Source: Rhinopithecus roxellana
Taxonomy: Eukaryota > Chordata > Mammalia > Primates > Cercopithecidae
Direction: 5' to 3'
DNA length: 64,000 nt
NCBI RefSeq assembly: GCF_007565055.1
Contig: NC_044554.1
Span: 137,763,463 to 137,827,462, forward strand
How positions within the stretch are numbered: the stretch's first letter is position 1; every line of letters begins with the position of its first letter. Of the stretch, positions 25,001-36,180 are shown in pieces. A program made the translations under genes and the position numbers. Under the pieces are notes generated by a model. It saw only the letters and a list, made by a program, of their open reading frames with translations, was not told where the DNA came from and did no database searches.

Positions 25001-25212
25001 GGTTGATTAGGAGTATCTAATGTAGATGTTTTACATATTTCTGTAAACAGTTCTAGCCAAAGACAATCAGCTCTCTGTAATAGTGGAAGTAGAGCCCTTC
25101 ACATTTTTAAATCTAATCAGATAAAAAAGCCAATTTCAGAAACCCCAAAACTGATTAAGAAAATTAATTCCGAAAATTCTGTTCCTCTAAAACCAGTCCT
25201 ATTACCAAAATC
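22035..25212 (-). mobile_element. ERVL (HERV-L-type) provirus, internal part, antisense
   Basis: Old endogenous retrovirus of the ERVL class lying antisense. With the MLT2-type LTR at its right end (25213-25775), the 5' side is to the right. The right part should hold leader, gag and protease remnants. Pol remnants are recognisable on the left, with reverse transcriptase around 22516-22883. No 3' LTR follows on the left, so the provirus is truncated within or after pol. All frames are broken by stops and shifts, and the longest surviving open pieces are only 60-120 codons. The gag/protease assignment rests on position only. Not expressed as protein, by inference. Confidence 0.82.
22516..22883 (-). 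pseudogene. ERVL pol reverse-transcriptase remnant
   Basis: Minus-strand frame 22521-22883 (120 codons) shows retroviral RT features: a basic WRIKADYQKLNQ block near its start, then PDVVSLFEQIN, then INLANAFS, where an Asp of the family's DLANAF motif is replaced by Asn. The YIDD catalytic motif is still encoded (complement of 22531-22542), but in a different frame, so a frameshift separates it from the upstream RT blocks. The gene is dead. It is described only as a fossil; assignment to ERVL is by the motif order and the attached MLT2 LTR. Confidence 0.8.
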
Positions 25213-25775
25213 TGTATTTATCAGGGTTCTCCAGAGAGACAGAGCCAATTAGATGATTGGTAGGTAGGTAGACAGATTGATTGATTGATTGATAGATAGA
25301 TAGATAAAAATAGATACATAGATAGATGAGAGGAGACTCATGAGGAGAACTGGCTCACATAATTATGGAGGCTGAGAAGTCCCATGATAGGAGTCACAGG
25401 GAAGCCAGGAGTGTTGCTCTGTATAAATTTATAATCTTCAGAACCTGGGGGACGGCTGGTGTTGGTGCCAGTCCCAGAGTCCAATGGCCAAAGAACCTGG
25501 CATTCTGATATCCAAAGGCAAGAAAGGAAGGGTGTCCCAGCTCCAGGTATGAGAGAGTAAATTCACCACTCCTCTATCTTTTTGTTCTATCCAAGCCCTT
25601 AACAGATTGGACGATGCCTCCCCACAGTGAGGGTGGATCTTGCTTACTCAGTCCATCCAATCACACACAAATCTCCTTCAGAAGCACCTCACAGGTGCAT
25701 CCAGAAATAATGCTTTACTAGCAACCTCCGTATCCCTTAATTCAGTCAAGTTGACTCCTAAAATTTATCATCACA
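25213..25775 (-). mobile_element. MLT2-type LTR (5' LTR of the ERVL)
   Basis: Antisense MLT2: right end 'aaatttatcatcaca' (5' TG... on the minus strand), 'attcagtcaagttgactcct', 'catccagaaataatgcttta', 'tttttgttctatccaagccc', a GATT/GATA-rich stretch at 25275-25325 in the usual MLT2 position, and the left end 'atcagggttctccagagaga'. Just left of it a diverged 'ttggtaataggactgg' on the minus strand could be the decayed primer-binding-site region. Confidence 0.87.
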
Positions 25776-26032
25776 CCTCCCCAAAGGAAACACTGCAGTC
25801 ACAAGCTCCCTCCCGTTCCTTTGACCAGTTAAGAAACTCACATCTCTAAGTGATGGGCATCCCTCTTCATCAGGCCAGAAGTGATGTGAACTAAAAGTGA
25901 ATCAATCTTCTTCCCCTCTATACTACCCATATAGCCACATACAAACACAGAAAATCACATACATATATGTGTGTGCACACAAAATAATGGTGGGAGTGGG
26001 ACAAGATAATGGTATTTAAAAATCCTCACTGT
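25776..26032. other. Unassigned short gap
   Basis: No recognised repeat. Contains a small (CA/TA) tract around 25955-25985. Confidence 0.4.
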
Positions 26033-26390
26033 ATACTCCCCCAAAATTTGTATGTTGAAGTCCTAACCCCCAGCACCTCAGAATATGACTATATTTGGAG
26101 ACAGGATCTTAAAACAGATGAATTAAGGTAAATGAGATCACACGGGTGGGCCCTAATCCAATATGACTGGTGTGATAAAAACGGGAGAGGAGGACACAGA
26201 CACAGAGGGAAGACCATGTGGAGACACAGGGAGAAGATGCTGGTCTACAAGAAGAGAGGCCTCAAAGGAAACCTACCCTGCCTACATCTCTTTTCAGACT
26301 TGCTGAACTGTAAGAAAATAAATTTCTATTGTTAAGTCTGTGGTGTTTGTTATGGCAGCTGGCTAACAGAGCTACCATTCACTAAATTTT
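26033..26390 (+). mobile_element. MLT1-type MaLR LTR
   Basis: 'tactcccccaaaatttgtat', 'gttgaagtcctaacccccag', 'cacctcagaatatgactata', 'gggtgggccctaatccaata', 'tgactggtgtgataaaaacg', then the polyadenylation region 'aagaaaataaatttctattg' and 'tgtggtgtttgttatggcag'. This is full MLT1-like order and nearly complete. It is the same LTR type as the one split at 56030 and 62684. Confidence 0.8.
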
Positions 26391-27241
26391 AATAAGGGCA
26401 TGATTTCAAGGGGAGTTATGTTTTTCATTATTCTCTTGACTCCAGGCTCTGTCCTGTTGACCCTAAGCAAAGTGGTTTTGCAGAATGTGGCATTTTTGGG
26501 GACTATAGAGCTCTCTTACCCTGCTTTCAGCAGGGGGTTCAAGATTTTTGGTTTTATTGTTTGTTGTTTTTGAACAGTTCTATGTTTTTAAGGTCAGATT
26601 CATGGTTTCGATAAGAATAGATCCCCTTTAAAAATCTAGTAACATAAGTTCTAGAAAAATAAAATATTTGAGTAACAATGAGTACACATGACTTTTTTTT
26701 TTTTCTTTTTTGGTAAAACCTTAAAAGATACGACCTTCACATTCTGACATTTTGGCCTCTTCTGATCTCTTCCTATAGTCTGTGGCCACTGGTTTAGTAG
26801 CACTTGGTCTGTCTCAAAAATTACCTTAGGTGAAAGTCTGCCATAGCAAACCTGGGCTCTCTGGATTTTTAATCTGCTACATGTATTTCCTTGTTGCCTG
26901 CTGCCTGCCTCCTGACTGCAAAGCCAATGCATCTCATTTCAAGTTTCCAGCTTCTGTTATTAGTTAGGGTAATGCTAGATGCTTTAACACGCAGGTCAAT
27001 AATATATTACAGTTCATAAAACTAAACTGTGTGGATGGAAAGGTTGGTGAGCTGTTCCTTCTTCATAGCATTTATGAATCCAGGCTGAGAAAAACTTTGG
27101 TCTTTACCAGGGAGCTTTCAATTCCATCATTATTTCCAAATTAAAAAGGAAAGTCACAGGTGAGCTCATATAGAAGGATTTCATGGGTTAGGCCTGTAAA
27201 TGTTGCAGATTCTTTCCAATTACATTTTACTATAACTGACC
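26391..27241. other. Unassigned sequence
   Basis: No gene or confident repeat. 'ttagggtaatgctagatgct' near 26960 hints at an old hAT-type fragment, but too little remains. A T-rich stretch lies at 26692-26711. Confidence 0.35.
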
Positions 27242-28202
27242 AGCAGCCTGCTTTTATTCCCTTATCTGACCCCCACCCACATCCTGCTGATTGGTCCATT
27301 TTACAGAGAGCTGATTGGTCCATTTTACAGAGAGCTGATTGGTTCATTTTACAGAGAGTTGATTGGTCCATTTTCACAGAGTGCTGACTGGCACCTTTAC
27401 AATCCTTTAGCTAAACACAGAGTATTAGAAAAGTACTCCAAGTCCCCACTAGGTTAGCTAGATATGGAGTACTGATTGGTGTATTTACAAACCTTGAGCT
27501 AGACACAGAGTACTGATTGGTGCATTTACGAACCCTTAGCTAGACATAAAGTTTCTCCAAGTCCCCAATAGACTCAGGAGCCAGCTGGCTTCACTTAGTG
27601 GATCCCGCACCAGGGGCTGCAAGTGGAGCTGCCCGCCAGTCCGCAGCCGTGCGTGCACTCCTCAGCCCTTGGGCGGTAAATGGGACCGGGCTCCACAGAG
27701 CAGGGGGCGGCGCCCATCAGGGAGGCTTGGGCTGTGCAGGAGCCCACTGCCAGGGGGTTGAGACATGGCGGGCTGCAGGTCCTGAGCCCTGCCTCAGGGA
27801 GGTGGCTGAGACCCGGAGAGAATTCCAGCATGGTGCATGTGGCCTGGCAGTGCTGGGGGACCTGGCTAAACCTCTGCAGCTGCTGGCCCGGGTGCTAAGC
27901 CCCTCACTGCCCTAGGTCGGGCGGGCCAGCCAGCCACTCCGAGTGGGGGCCGCAGAGCCCAAGCCCGCCAGAACTGGGGCTGGACTGTGAGCGCCCACAG
28001 GCAGCCCGGGTTCCTGGCAGCCCTGGTTCCCGCTGGCGCCTCTCCCTCCACACTTCCCGGCAAGCAGAGAGAGCTGGCTCTGGCCTCGGGCCAGCCCAGA
28101 GAGGGGCTCCCACAACTCAGTGGCAGGCTGAAGGGCTCAAGCACCGCCAGAGTGAGGAGGTGGCGCCCAAAGTGAGAGCTGCTAGCACATTGTCATCTCT
28201 CA
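27242..28202 (-). mobile_element. LTR12 (HERV-9-type) U3, 3'-truncated, antisense
   Basis: On the minus strand the element starts at 28202 with 'tgagagatgacaatgtgcta', crosses a GC-rich segment (27600-28190) and enters a block of CCAAT-box repeats. It reaches the U3 end with an AATAAAA-type promoter word followed by gcaggctgctgg near 27242-27255. R and U5 are missing: unrelated sequence begins directly after. This order matches ERV-9 LTRs. The overlapping open frames over 27595-28175 on both strands come from GC richness and do not resemble any protein. Naming LTR12 rests on recalled family structure. Confidence 0.85.
27286..27391 (-). promoter_or_regulatory. 24-bp CCAAT-box (NF-Y-type) repeats
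   Basis: ATTGG (CCAAT on the minus strand) occurs at 27290, 27314, 27338 and 27362, exactly 24 bases apart, within units like ctgattggtccatttt + acagagag. A degenerate fifth unit (actgg, 27387) follows. Two more boxes in longer units lie at 27475 and 27516. In ERV-9 LTRs such repeats form the U3 enhancer and bind NF-Y. Whether this truncated copy still works is unknown. Confidence 0.8.
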
Positions 28203-31200
28203 TTATGTTGAATGGAAGTGCTGAGAATGAGCATTCTTGTTTTGTTCCTGATTCTCAAGGACCTAAGCTTTCAGTTTTTCACGATTGAATATGATGTTAA
28301 CTGAGGGGTTTTCATGACTTGTGTAGAGATAATTTTCTTCTATTCCTTATTTGTTTACTGGTTTTATCATAAAGGGAGTTGAATTTTGTTGAATGTTTTT
28401 TTCCTGCATCAATCTGCATCAATTTGGATGATCATGGGATTTTTGTCTTTTATTCTGTTAATGTACTGTATTACATTTATAGATATTTTTATGTTGAATA
28501 ATCTTTGCATTCCGGGGTTAAATTCCACTTAATCATGGTTTATAAGCATTTTAATAGTGATGTTGAATTTGCCTTGTTAGTATTTTTTGAGACATTTTAC
28601 ACTAATATTTACCTGGAATAATGGTCTGTAACTTTCTTTTCTTTTCTTTTTCTTTTTCTTTTTGAGACAAAGTCTCGGTCTATTGCCAGAACCTCTGCCT
28701 GCTGGGTTCCAGCAATTCTCGTGCCTCAGCCTCCTGAGTAGCTGGGATTACAGGCACACACCACTACACCCAGCTAATTTTTGTATTTTTAGTAGAGAAC
28801 GGGGTTTCACCATGTTGGCCAGGATGGTCTCAATCTCCTGACCTCGTGATCTGCTCACCTCAGCCTTTCAAAGTGCTGGGATTACAGGAGTGAGCCACTG
28901 CACCTGGCCAATTTTCTTTTCCTGTAGTTTGTTTGGCTTTGGTATCAGAATAATGTTGGAATCAATAAGTTTAGAAGCATTCTCTCCTCTTCAGTACTTG
29001 GGAAGAGTTTGATAAAAGTTGGCACTAATTCTTGAAATGTTTCGTTGAATTTTCTAGTGGAGCCATCTTGTCCCATACTTTTCTTTTCAGGGGAGGATTT
29101 TTATTACTGCTTCAATCACCTTACTCATTCTAGGTCTTTTCAGGTTTTCTTTTTTTTCATTATTTAGTCTTGGCAGGTTGTATCTTTCCAGTAATTCATC
29201 TGTTTCTTCTGGATTGTCCAATTTGTTGGCATATAGATGTTTACAGTAGTATTATAATCATTTTATTTCTGTTGCATCATTTTTAACGTCTTCTCTTAAA
29301 TTTCTGATTTTAGCTATTTGTGTCTCTTTTATAGTCTAGTTAAGAAGTTGTTAGTTTTGTTAATTTTTGAAAAAATAACAGTTTCATTGATTTTTGTATT
29401 GTTTTTCTATTTTCTATCGCATTTATTTTTGTTAATCTTTTTTAAAATTTTCTTTCCTCTGCTAACTTTAGGTTTAGCTTGTTCTTTCTTTTCTAGTTCT
29501 TTGAGGGGTAAAGTTAGATTGTTTATTTGAGATCATTTCTCTCTTTTACAGGCATTTATAGCTATGAACTTTCCTCTTAGTACTGCTTTTGCTAGATCAC
29601 ATAATTTCTGATATGTTATGTTTGTTTTTTTAAATTTCTCTCAAGAGATTTTCTGAATTTCCTTTGATTTTTTTTCTTGGACCAATTGGCAGTTAAGGAG
29701 TCTGTTGTTTAATGTCTACACATTTGTGAATGTTCTGATTATCCTTCTTGTATTGATTTCTAGTTTTACTTCATTGTGGTTGGAAAAGATACTTGACATG
29801 ATTTCAATCTTATAAAATTTGTTAAGACTTGTTATGTTACCTAACATATAATCTACCCTGGAGAATATTCCAGGTGTACTTAAGAGGATTTCATATTCTG
29901 CTTCTGTTGGGTGCAGTGTTCTATACAAATGTCTGTTAAATCCAATTGGTTTATAGTGCTGTACAAGTCTTCTTTTTCTTTATTAATTTTTTGCCTAATT
30001 TTTCTAGCTATTATTGAAAGTGAAGTATTGAAATCTTTTATTATTATTGAGCTACCTGCTCTTTCTCCTTTCAATTCTGTCAATGTTTGCTTCATATATT
30101 TGCGTATTCTTACAATAAATGCATATATACTTATAATTGCTTTAACTTTCTGGTGAATTGACTCTTTTATTGTTAAATAATGTCCTTTGTCTCTTGTGAT
30201 ACTTTTTTACCTGAAGTTCATTTTTTTTTAATATGACAAATATCAGTCTTTCTCTTGATTACCATTTGCATGAAATATCCTTTTCTATTTTTCACATTCA
30301 TCCTAGTTGTTTATTTACATCTAAAGTGAGTCTCTTTTAGACAACATATAATTGGATTTTTAAAAGTTTTAGCCACCTCATGTTTTTCATTGGAGAGTTT
30401 AACCCACTTACAGTTAAAATAATTACTAATAGGGAAGGACTTAACTATTTTCGTTCTGATAGTTGTTTTCTGTCTGTCTTTTAGTTACTTTATGCCTCTT
30501 TTCCTCTCTTGCTGACTTCCCCTGTGTTTCATTGATTTTTGTATTGGTATGCTTTTGATTCCTTTTTCATTTCCTTTTGTGTATTTTATATGAGTTTTTT
30601 CTTCGTGGTTGCCAAAGAGCTTACATAATACTTCTTATAAGAATCTATTGTAAGCTGATAACAGCTTAACATAAATTGTATACAAAACTCTACTCTTTTG
30701 CATCTCTCCATCCCCTTTATAATATTGATATCATAAATTACATCTTTAAATAAAGTATATCTATGAACACAGTTTTATAGTTATACTTATTTTTATGCTT
30801 TTGTTAAATTCTGTTCTAGAAATAAAAATGCTTTACATACCTCATTCCCATATTACCATATTCTGTATTTCTCCATATATTTACCTTTATCAGCAAGTTT
30901 TCTATTTTTGTATACTTTTGTGTGACTTTTAGTGTCTTTCATTTCAACTTGCAGGACTTCCTTTAGCATTTCTTGTAAGGCAGCTCTACTGGTGATAAAA
31001 CTCTCTCAGCATTTGTTTATCTGGGAAAGTCTTTATTTCTCCTTTATTTTTGAAAAAAGAGTTTTGCTGAATGTAGTATTCTTGATTGATGTTTTTTTTT
31101 TTCTTTCAGATTTTTGAATATATCATCCCACTTCCTTTATGTATATAAAGTTTTGCTGAGAACTCCACTGATAATCTTATGGTAGTTCCCTTCTTGGTGA

Positions 31201-32800
31201 TGATTCACCTTTTCCTTGCTGCTTTCAAAATTATTTCTTTTTTTGACTTTTGACAATTTGGTTATAATGTATCTCAATGTGGGCCTTTTGGAGTTCTTTC
31301 TAGTGAAAGTTCTGTGAGCTTCTTGGATTTGGGATCTGCATTCCCTCCCTCAGATTTGGAAAGTTTCGGGCCATTATTTCTTCAAACAAGTTTTCTGTCC
31401 CTTACTCACCATATTCTCCTTCTGGAACTCCCAAAATGCATTTATTAGTCTGCTTTATTGCATCCTACATGTCCCTGAGGCCTTCTTTATTTTCCTCCTG
31501 ATAATTTCAAATGACTTGTCTTTGAATTTGCTTCTGCATGATAACGTCTGATGCTGAACTTCTGTAGTCATTTTTTAATTCAGTTATTATATTCTTTAGC
31601 TACAGAATTTCTGCTGGGTTCTTTTCTTTTTACAGTTTATGTTGCTATTTTCATTTTGTTCATGCATCATTTTCCAGGTTTAATTGTTGATCTGTGTTCT
31701 CTTGTAGATCACTGAGTTTGTTTGAGACATTTAAAATTCCTTGTGAAATATATCATAGACCTCCCTTTCTTTGGGGTTAGTTTCTGGAGATATAGTTTGT
31801 TCTTTTGATTGGACCATGTTTCCCTGTTTCTTTGCGTGTCTTATAATTTTTACTGAGTTTTATACATTTTAAATAACAGCTACTTCTCCCAGTCTGTACA
31901 GGCTGGCTTTGTACAGGGGAAGATCTTCATCAATCAGCCTGGCTAGAGATTTGGCGTCCTTTTAAACCTCACTTGTAGAATATAATTTGTATAGGCATTT
32001 GCATTTAATTTTCCAGTTAGAGAGGCTTGTCAAATTCTTTTCAGAAGCTTATAATCTCTTGCTGTGTCTAGTATCTGCCTTCAATACTGCAGGTTCTGTG
32101 GTGCTGCGGCAACAAACTGTCCCTTTTTTCTTTGTTGTCTAAAACTTTCAGGTATCCAAAATGAGCCAGCTCTCTGTCAGCATTCCAACTCATGTGAGAC
32201 AAAAACCAGTCCCTCCAGCAGTCCCTCTCAAAAGTCAGAATGCTGTATCACTCTTCTCTCTCCCTCCTGAAGGAGAAACCGTGATTTTGGTACCTTGTCC
32301 ATATTATGTTGATCCATGTCAGCCTCTTGTCTGTTACTCTATAGGCCCTACGATGCTACAGCAAGCTGCCCAAATTCTTCTTTTCTCTCAGCAGTCCTAT
32401 GAGCATCTAAACTGTCTAGTTCTCTTAGCATTCTGGGTCAAGTGAAAAAGAAACCCAGTCCCTCAAGTAGTCCTCCACAAAGCTGGAACATTGAACACGT
32501 ATTCCACTCTTTCCTCCCCCAACCATTGCAGAAAAAAAAAAAAAAAAAAAAAAAAACAAGCCAATGTTCTTTCCCAGTGGCACTGAACTGTGCCAAATTA
32601 GGCGTGGGGCAACAAAGGATAAAATGAAATGGCTCTCTGTATGTATTTCAATGTGACTGTTCTCACCTATGCACTTGAGGTACTATAACATCTTAATTTC
32701 TGGAGTTCTCCAAAGGTATTTTGGTCCATATCTTGTTATAGAATTGGTGCTTCTATGGGAGATTGAGGGCTAAAACTTCTTATTCTGTCATCTTACTATC
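28203..32800 (-). mobile_element. L1M antisense: 5' UTR to RT, 3' part missing
   Basis: Reading right to left, the 5' end lies near 32800, followed by a 5' UTR (about 32750 to 31700), ORF1-region sequence (about 31650-30900), ORF2 endonuclease (about 30100-29500) and reverse transcriptase up to 28203. There 'ttatgttgaatggaagtgct' is the antisense of the RT region just after its PLLFNI-type block. ORF2 beyond the RT and the 3' UTR are absent because the LTR12 boundary comes next. No long frame survives: the best remnants are 60-80 codons at minus 29716-29928 and 29880-30095. It contains an Alu (28642-28909) and a poly(A) run at about 32531-32556. Confidence 0.8.
28642..28909 (-). mobile_element. 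Alu (antisense) with internal deletion
   Basis: T/C-rich head, 'ttgagacaaagtctcggtct', then a jump from 'attgcc' straight to 'agaacctctgcctgctgggt', losing about 40 bases of the right arm. The rest is complete to 'gccactgcacctggcc'. The flanks aactttcttttc (28630-28641) and aattttcttttc (28910-28921) form a 12-bp TSD with one mismatch. Inserted in the L1M. Confidence 0.92.
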
Positions 32801-32903
32801 ATTCTCATTAATTTCAGTTCAGATCTTATTTCCTTTTCCTACTTACTTTGACTTTATGGCTTTATTTGCTCCTTTTTCTTGTTTCTTTTCCTTTCATTTT
32901 TAC

Positions 32904-33198
32904 TTTTTTTTTTTCTTTTTTAGTGAGACAGGGTCTGCTCTGTTGACCAGGCTGGAGTGCAGTGACATGATCATAGTTCACTGCAGCCTTGACCCCGGGG
33001 TCCAAGTGATCCTCTCACGTCAACCTCCTGAGAAGTTGGGACTACAGGCATGTACTACCACACCTGACTTTTTAATTTTTTTGTACAGGCAGGGTCTCCC
33101 TATGTTGCCTAGGCTGGTCTCCATCTCCTGGGTGCTAGTGGTATGCTACTTCGGCCTCCCAAAGTCCTGGGATTAGAGGCATGAACCACTGCGCCTGG
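32904..33198 (-). mobile_element. AluJ-like (antisense)
   Basis: T-rich head, 'gtgagacagggtctgctctg', 'atgatcatagttcactgcag', 'ccttgaccccggggtccaag', 'gttgggactacaggcatgta', 'accactgcgcctgg'. The 'catagttcactgcagccttg' wording is typical of AluJ. The 137-codon plus frame over this area is an Alu read-through. Confidence 0.9.
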
Positions 33199-33484
33199 AT
33201 CTTTAACTTGTTTCTTAAGAAGGATGTCAAATTTATTGATTTGAGACCTTTCTTCTTACCTAACACAGGCATAAGGTGCGACAAATTTTCCCCTAAGTAC
33301 ATTTTAGTAGCATCACAAAAAATAATACATTATGTTTTCATTTTCACTCAATTAAAAATACTTTCTAATTTCTCTTTTGATTTTTTTCTTTGACCTACAT
33401 ATTGTTTATAATTTTTAATTTAATTTCTAAAATTTCAGTATTTTTTTCAGAAAGCATTGTGATTTCTAACAATTTTAATTTACA

Positions 33485-33655
33485 TTAGCAATATACATTA
33501 TATGTACATATACATTACTAACACATATTACTATATATATACATAATATACATACTACATAATATGCATAATACATAATATACATAATGATGTACATTAT
33601 ATGTATATATACATTAGTAATGTACATTATATATGGTCAGTAATATACATTAAAT
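33485..33655. repeat. AT-rich simple sequence (tacatta/tatat)
   Basis: Irregular repeats of 'atatacatta' and 'acataatatacat', some in inverted arrangement, inside the older L1M. Confidence 0.8.
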
Positions 33656-36180
33656 GACCTGAATTCTTTTAAATTTGTTGGGACTTGTTTTATGGTCTAG
33701 GAAAGTCTATCCTGGTAAGTATTCAGTGTGTACTTAAAAAGAATGTTTTGAGGTGGTATATTCTATAAATATCAGTTAGGTCAAGTTGAGTGGTCATGGT
33801 GTTCAAACCTTCAAATTCCTTACTGATTTTTCTTTCTCCTAGTCAATCCATTATTGAGAAAGAGTTATTGAAACCTCTGACTACAATTGTAAGTTAGTCT
33901 GTTTCTTCTCATGGTTCTTCTCTGCTTCATGTGTTTTCACGCTCTGTTAATAGGCACCTAAGTCTTAATAGATTGACCACTTTATCATTAAGAATAAAGC
34001 TGTCTATCTCTGGTAATATTCTTTGCTCTAAAATCTACTTTGTCTGATAATAGTATAGTCAGTCAGAATTTTTGGATGGTGTAGCTTTTCCCATCCTTTT
34101 ACTTTGAATCTACCTGTGTCTGTATCTATGTATTTGGAGTTTGTTTCTTATACACAGATTATAGTTAGTTCTTTCTTTTATATTCAACCTGATAATCTCT
34201 GTATTTTAAATGAGGTGTCTGTATAATTTAAATTTAATCTGATTACTGATATGAGTAGCTTCAAATCTACAATATTGCCATTTGTGTACTATATGTGCCA
34301 TATTTTCCTTGTTCCCCTTTCTCTCTCACTGCCTTCTCACATTTCTGTCATTTCATTTTATTTCTTTTGTTGGCTTTTTGTCTGTAATTCCTTTCTTTAC
34401 TATTTTAATGATTGCTTTAGGATTTACATAATACATGTTTAATTTACCACAATCTTCTTTGAAGTGGTAATGTACCACTGCACAATTAGTATAAGAACCT
34501 TGTAACAGTATACTTTCATTTATTCACTTTTCAATATGTGTGGCATTATTATCCATTTTAATTTTATATATACCATAAACCCTGTATTACATTATTATTT
34601 TCTGTTTAAGCAGTTAATTATCTTTTAGAGAGTTTTACATAACTTTAAATTATTAAATATTTACCTGTCTAGTTATCATTTTCTATGCACTTCATTCCCT
34701 TCTGTAGTTCTATATTTCCATCGGGTTTCATTTTCTTTCTGTATTACAGTGTAAATCTGTAGGCTACAGATTATCTTGGCTTTTGTACTTCTGAAAAACT
34801 CTTTACCCTTTGTTTTAAAAGTAATTTTTGATGGGTATATAATACTATGTTGATTTTTTTCTTTCTGTTCTTTAAAAATGTTTCTGCACTGTATTATTTA
34901 TAAGAGTAAACATCATTATTTTTATACCTCTGTATACAATGTGTCTCTTTGTTATTTTTATTTTCAGTATGTTCTGTTTATCACTAGTATGGGGTAATTT
35001 GATTTTGATGAACTTTGATGTAGTTTTCTTCATCTTGCTTGATATTTGCTAAGTTTCTTGTACCTGTGGATTTAGAGTTGCCAGCAAACTTAGAAAATTT
35101 ATGCCTGTTATTTGGTCAACAATTTTTCTCTATTCTTCTGTTCTACAGACTCTCCAAGTACATACTTATTAGGATGCTTGAAACTGTCCCATAAAACATT
35201 GATGGTCTGTTCACCGTTTTTTCCTCTTTTTTTCTTCTGGGTTTCATTTTGGATAATTTTTATTGCTGTTTCTCACACTTTAGTAATGTTTTCTTGTGTT
35301 GTTCGCAATAAACCCCACCCAGTGTATCATCTCACATATAATAATTTTCATCTCTAGAAGTCATATCTGGGTCTTTTTTATGTCTTCCATATTGCTACTT
35401 AATATTTGATTACATGGAATGTATTTATAATAACAGTTTTAAATATCTGCAGATCTGGATTGGTTTTGATTGTTTGATTTACCTTGTCGGTATGAGTCCT
35501 ATTTTTCTGGTTTTTGTTGTTGTTTTGTTTATAGCTGGTAAGATTAGATTGATGACCAGATGTGAATTTTAACTTGTTCTGTCCAAAAAAAAAAAAAAAA
35601 AAAAAAAAAACAATTAACCCTGTAAATGGTCTTAAGATTTTATTTCTGGGATCCAGTTAAATTACTTGAAAGCTATGCTCTCCTTTCTGATCTTGCTTGT
35701 AAAATTTGTTACATGGGAACGATGTAGTGTTCAGTCTGTGGTTAATTACCCTCCACTACTGAGGAAAAATATATCCCTGTGCTTTGCTCAATGCCTCACG
35801 TACGATTTTACAGTGTAGTTAACTACACTATTCCCGGCCCTGTGTAAGCACTGCACGTTGTTACCTCTAATCTTTTTGCAAAGTTATTCCCCCAGCCTCA
35901 CTAATTTCATCACACATATATGCCAGTTGGTAATCTGCTGAATTAATAACCCCTGAATGAAAAAATCCTCTAAAGATCTCTGCAGGTTTCTCTCTGTGTA
36001 GCTGATTACTCTCTAGTAATATATTCTGTTAACTCTGGTTGCCTCAGTCTTACTGGACTCTCAATTCTGTGTCTAAACTCCTTATGTCCGCTAAACTTCA
36101 CATAGGTTCTCCTTCCCTGTGCTGTCATCTGGAAATTCTCTTAAGGGATTGTTATCTTTATTCCCTAATGACGTTAAACC

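Larger units (their letters stand above)
32801..36180 (-). mobile_element. Second, older L1M (antisense)
   Basis: After the 5' end of the previous L1M, antisense L1 sequence starts again in the endonuclease/RT linker ('ttgatttgagacctttcttc'). It then passes the endonuclease region ('tcttttaaatttgttgggac', 'tttgtctgataatagtatag'), ORF1-like sequence and a probable 5' UTR ending near 36180. It is more diverged than its neighbour and all frames are lost. An Alu and an AT-rich tract interrupt it, and a run of about 28 A lies at 35584-35611. The right boundary is uncertain. Confidence 0.62.

Noticed and set aside
27595..28175. Several 60-105-codon frames in a GC-rich block, as if a CpG-island gene
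   Set aside because: The block is the U3 of an LTR12-type element. Frames are open on both strands in several phases, as GC-rich DNA gives, and resemble no protein.
32763..33176. A 137-codon plus-strand frame
   Set aside because: Composed of antisense L1M and AluJ sequence, with the usual Alu-derived peptide words.
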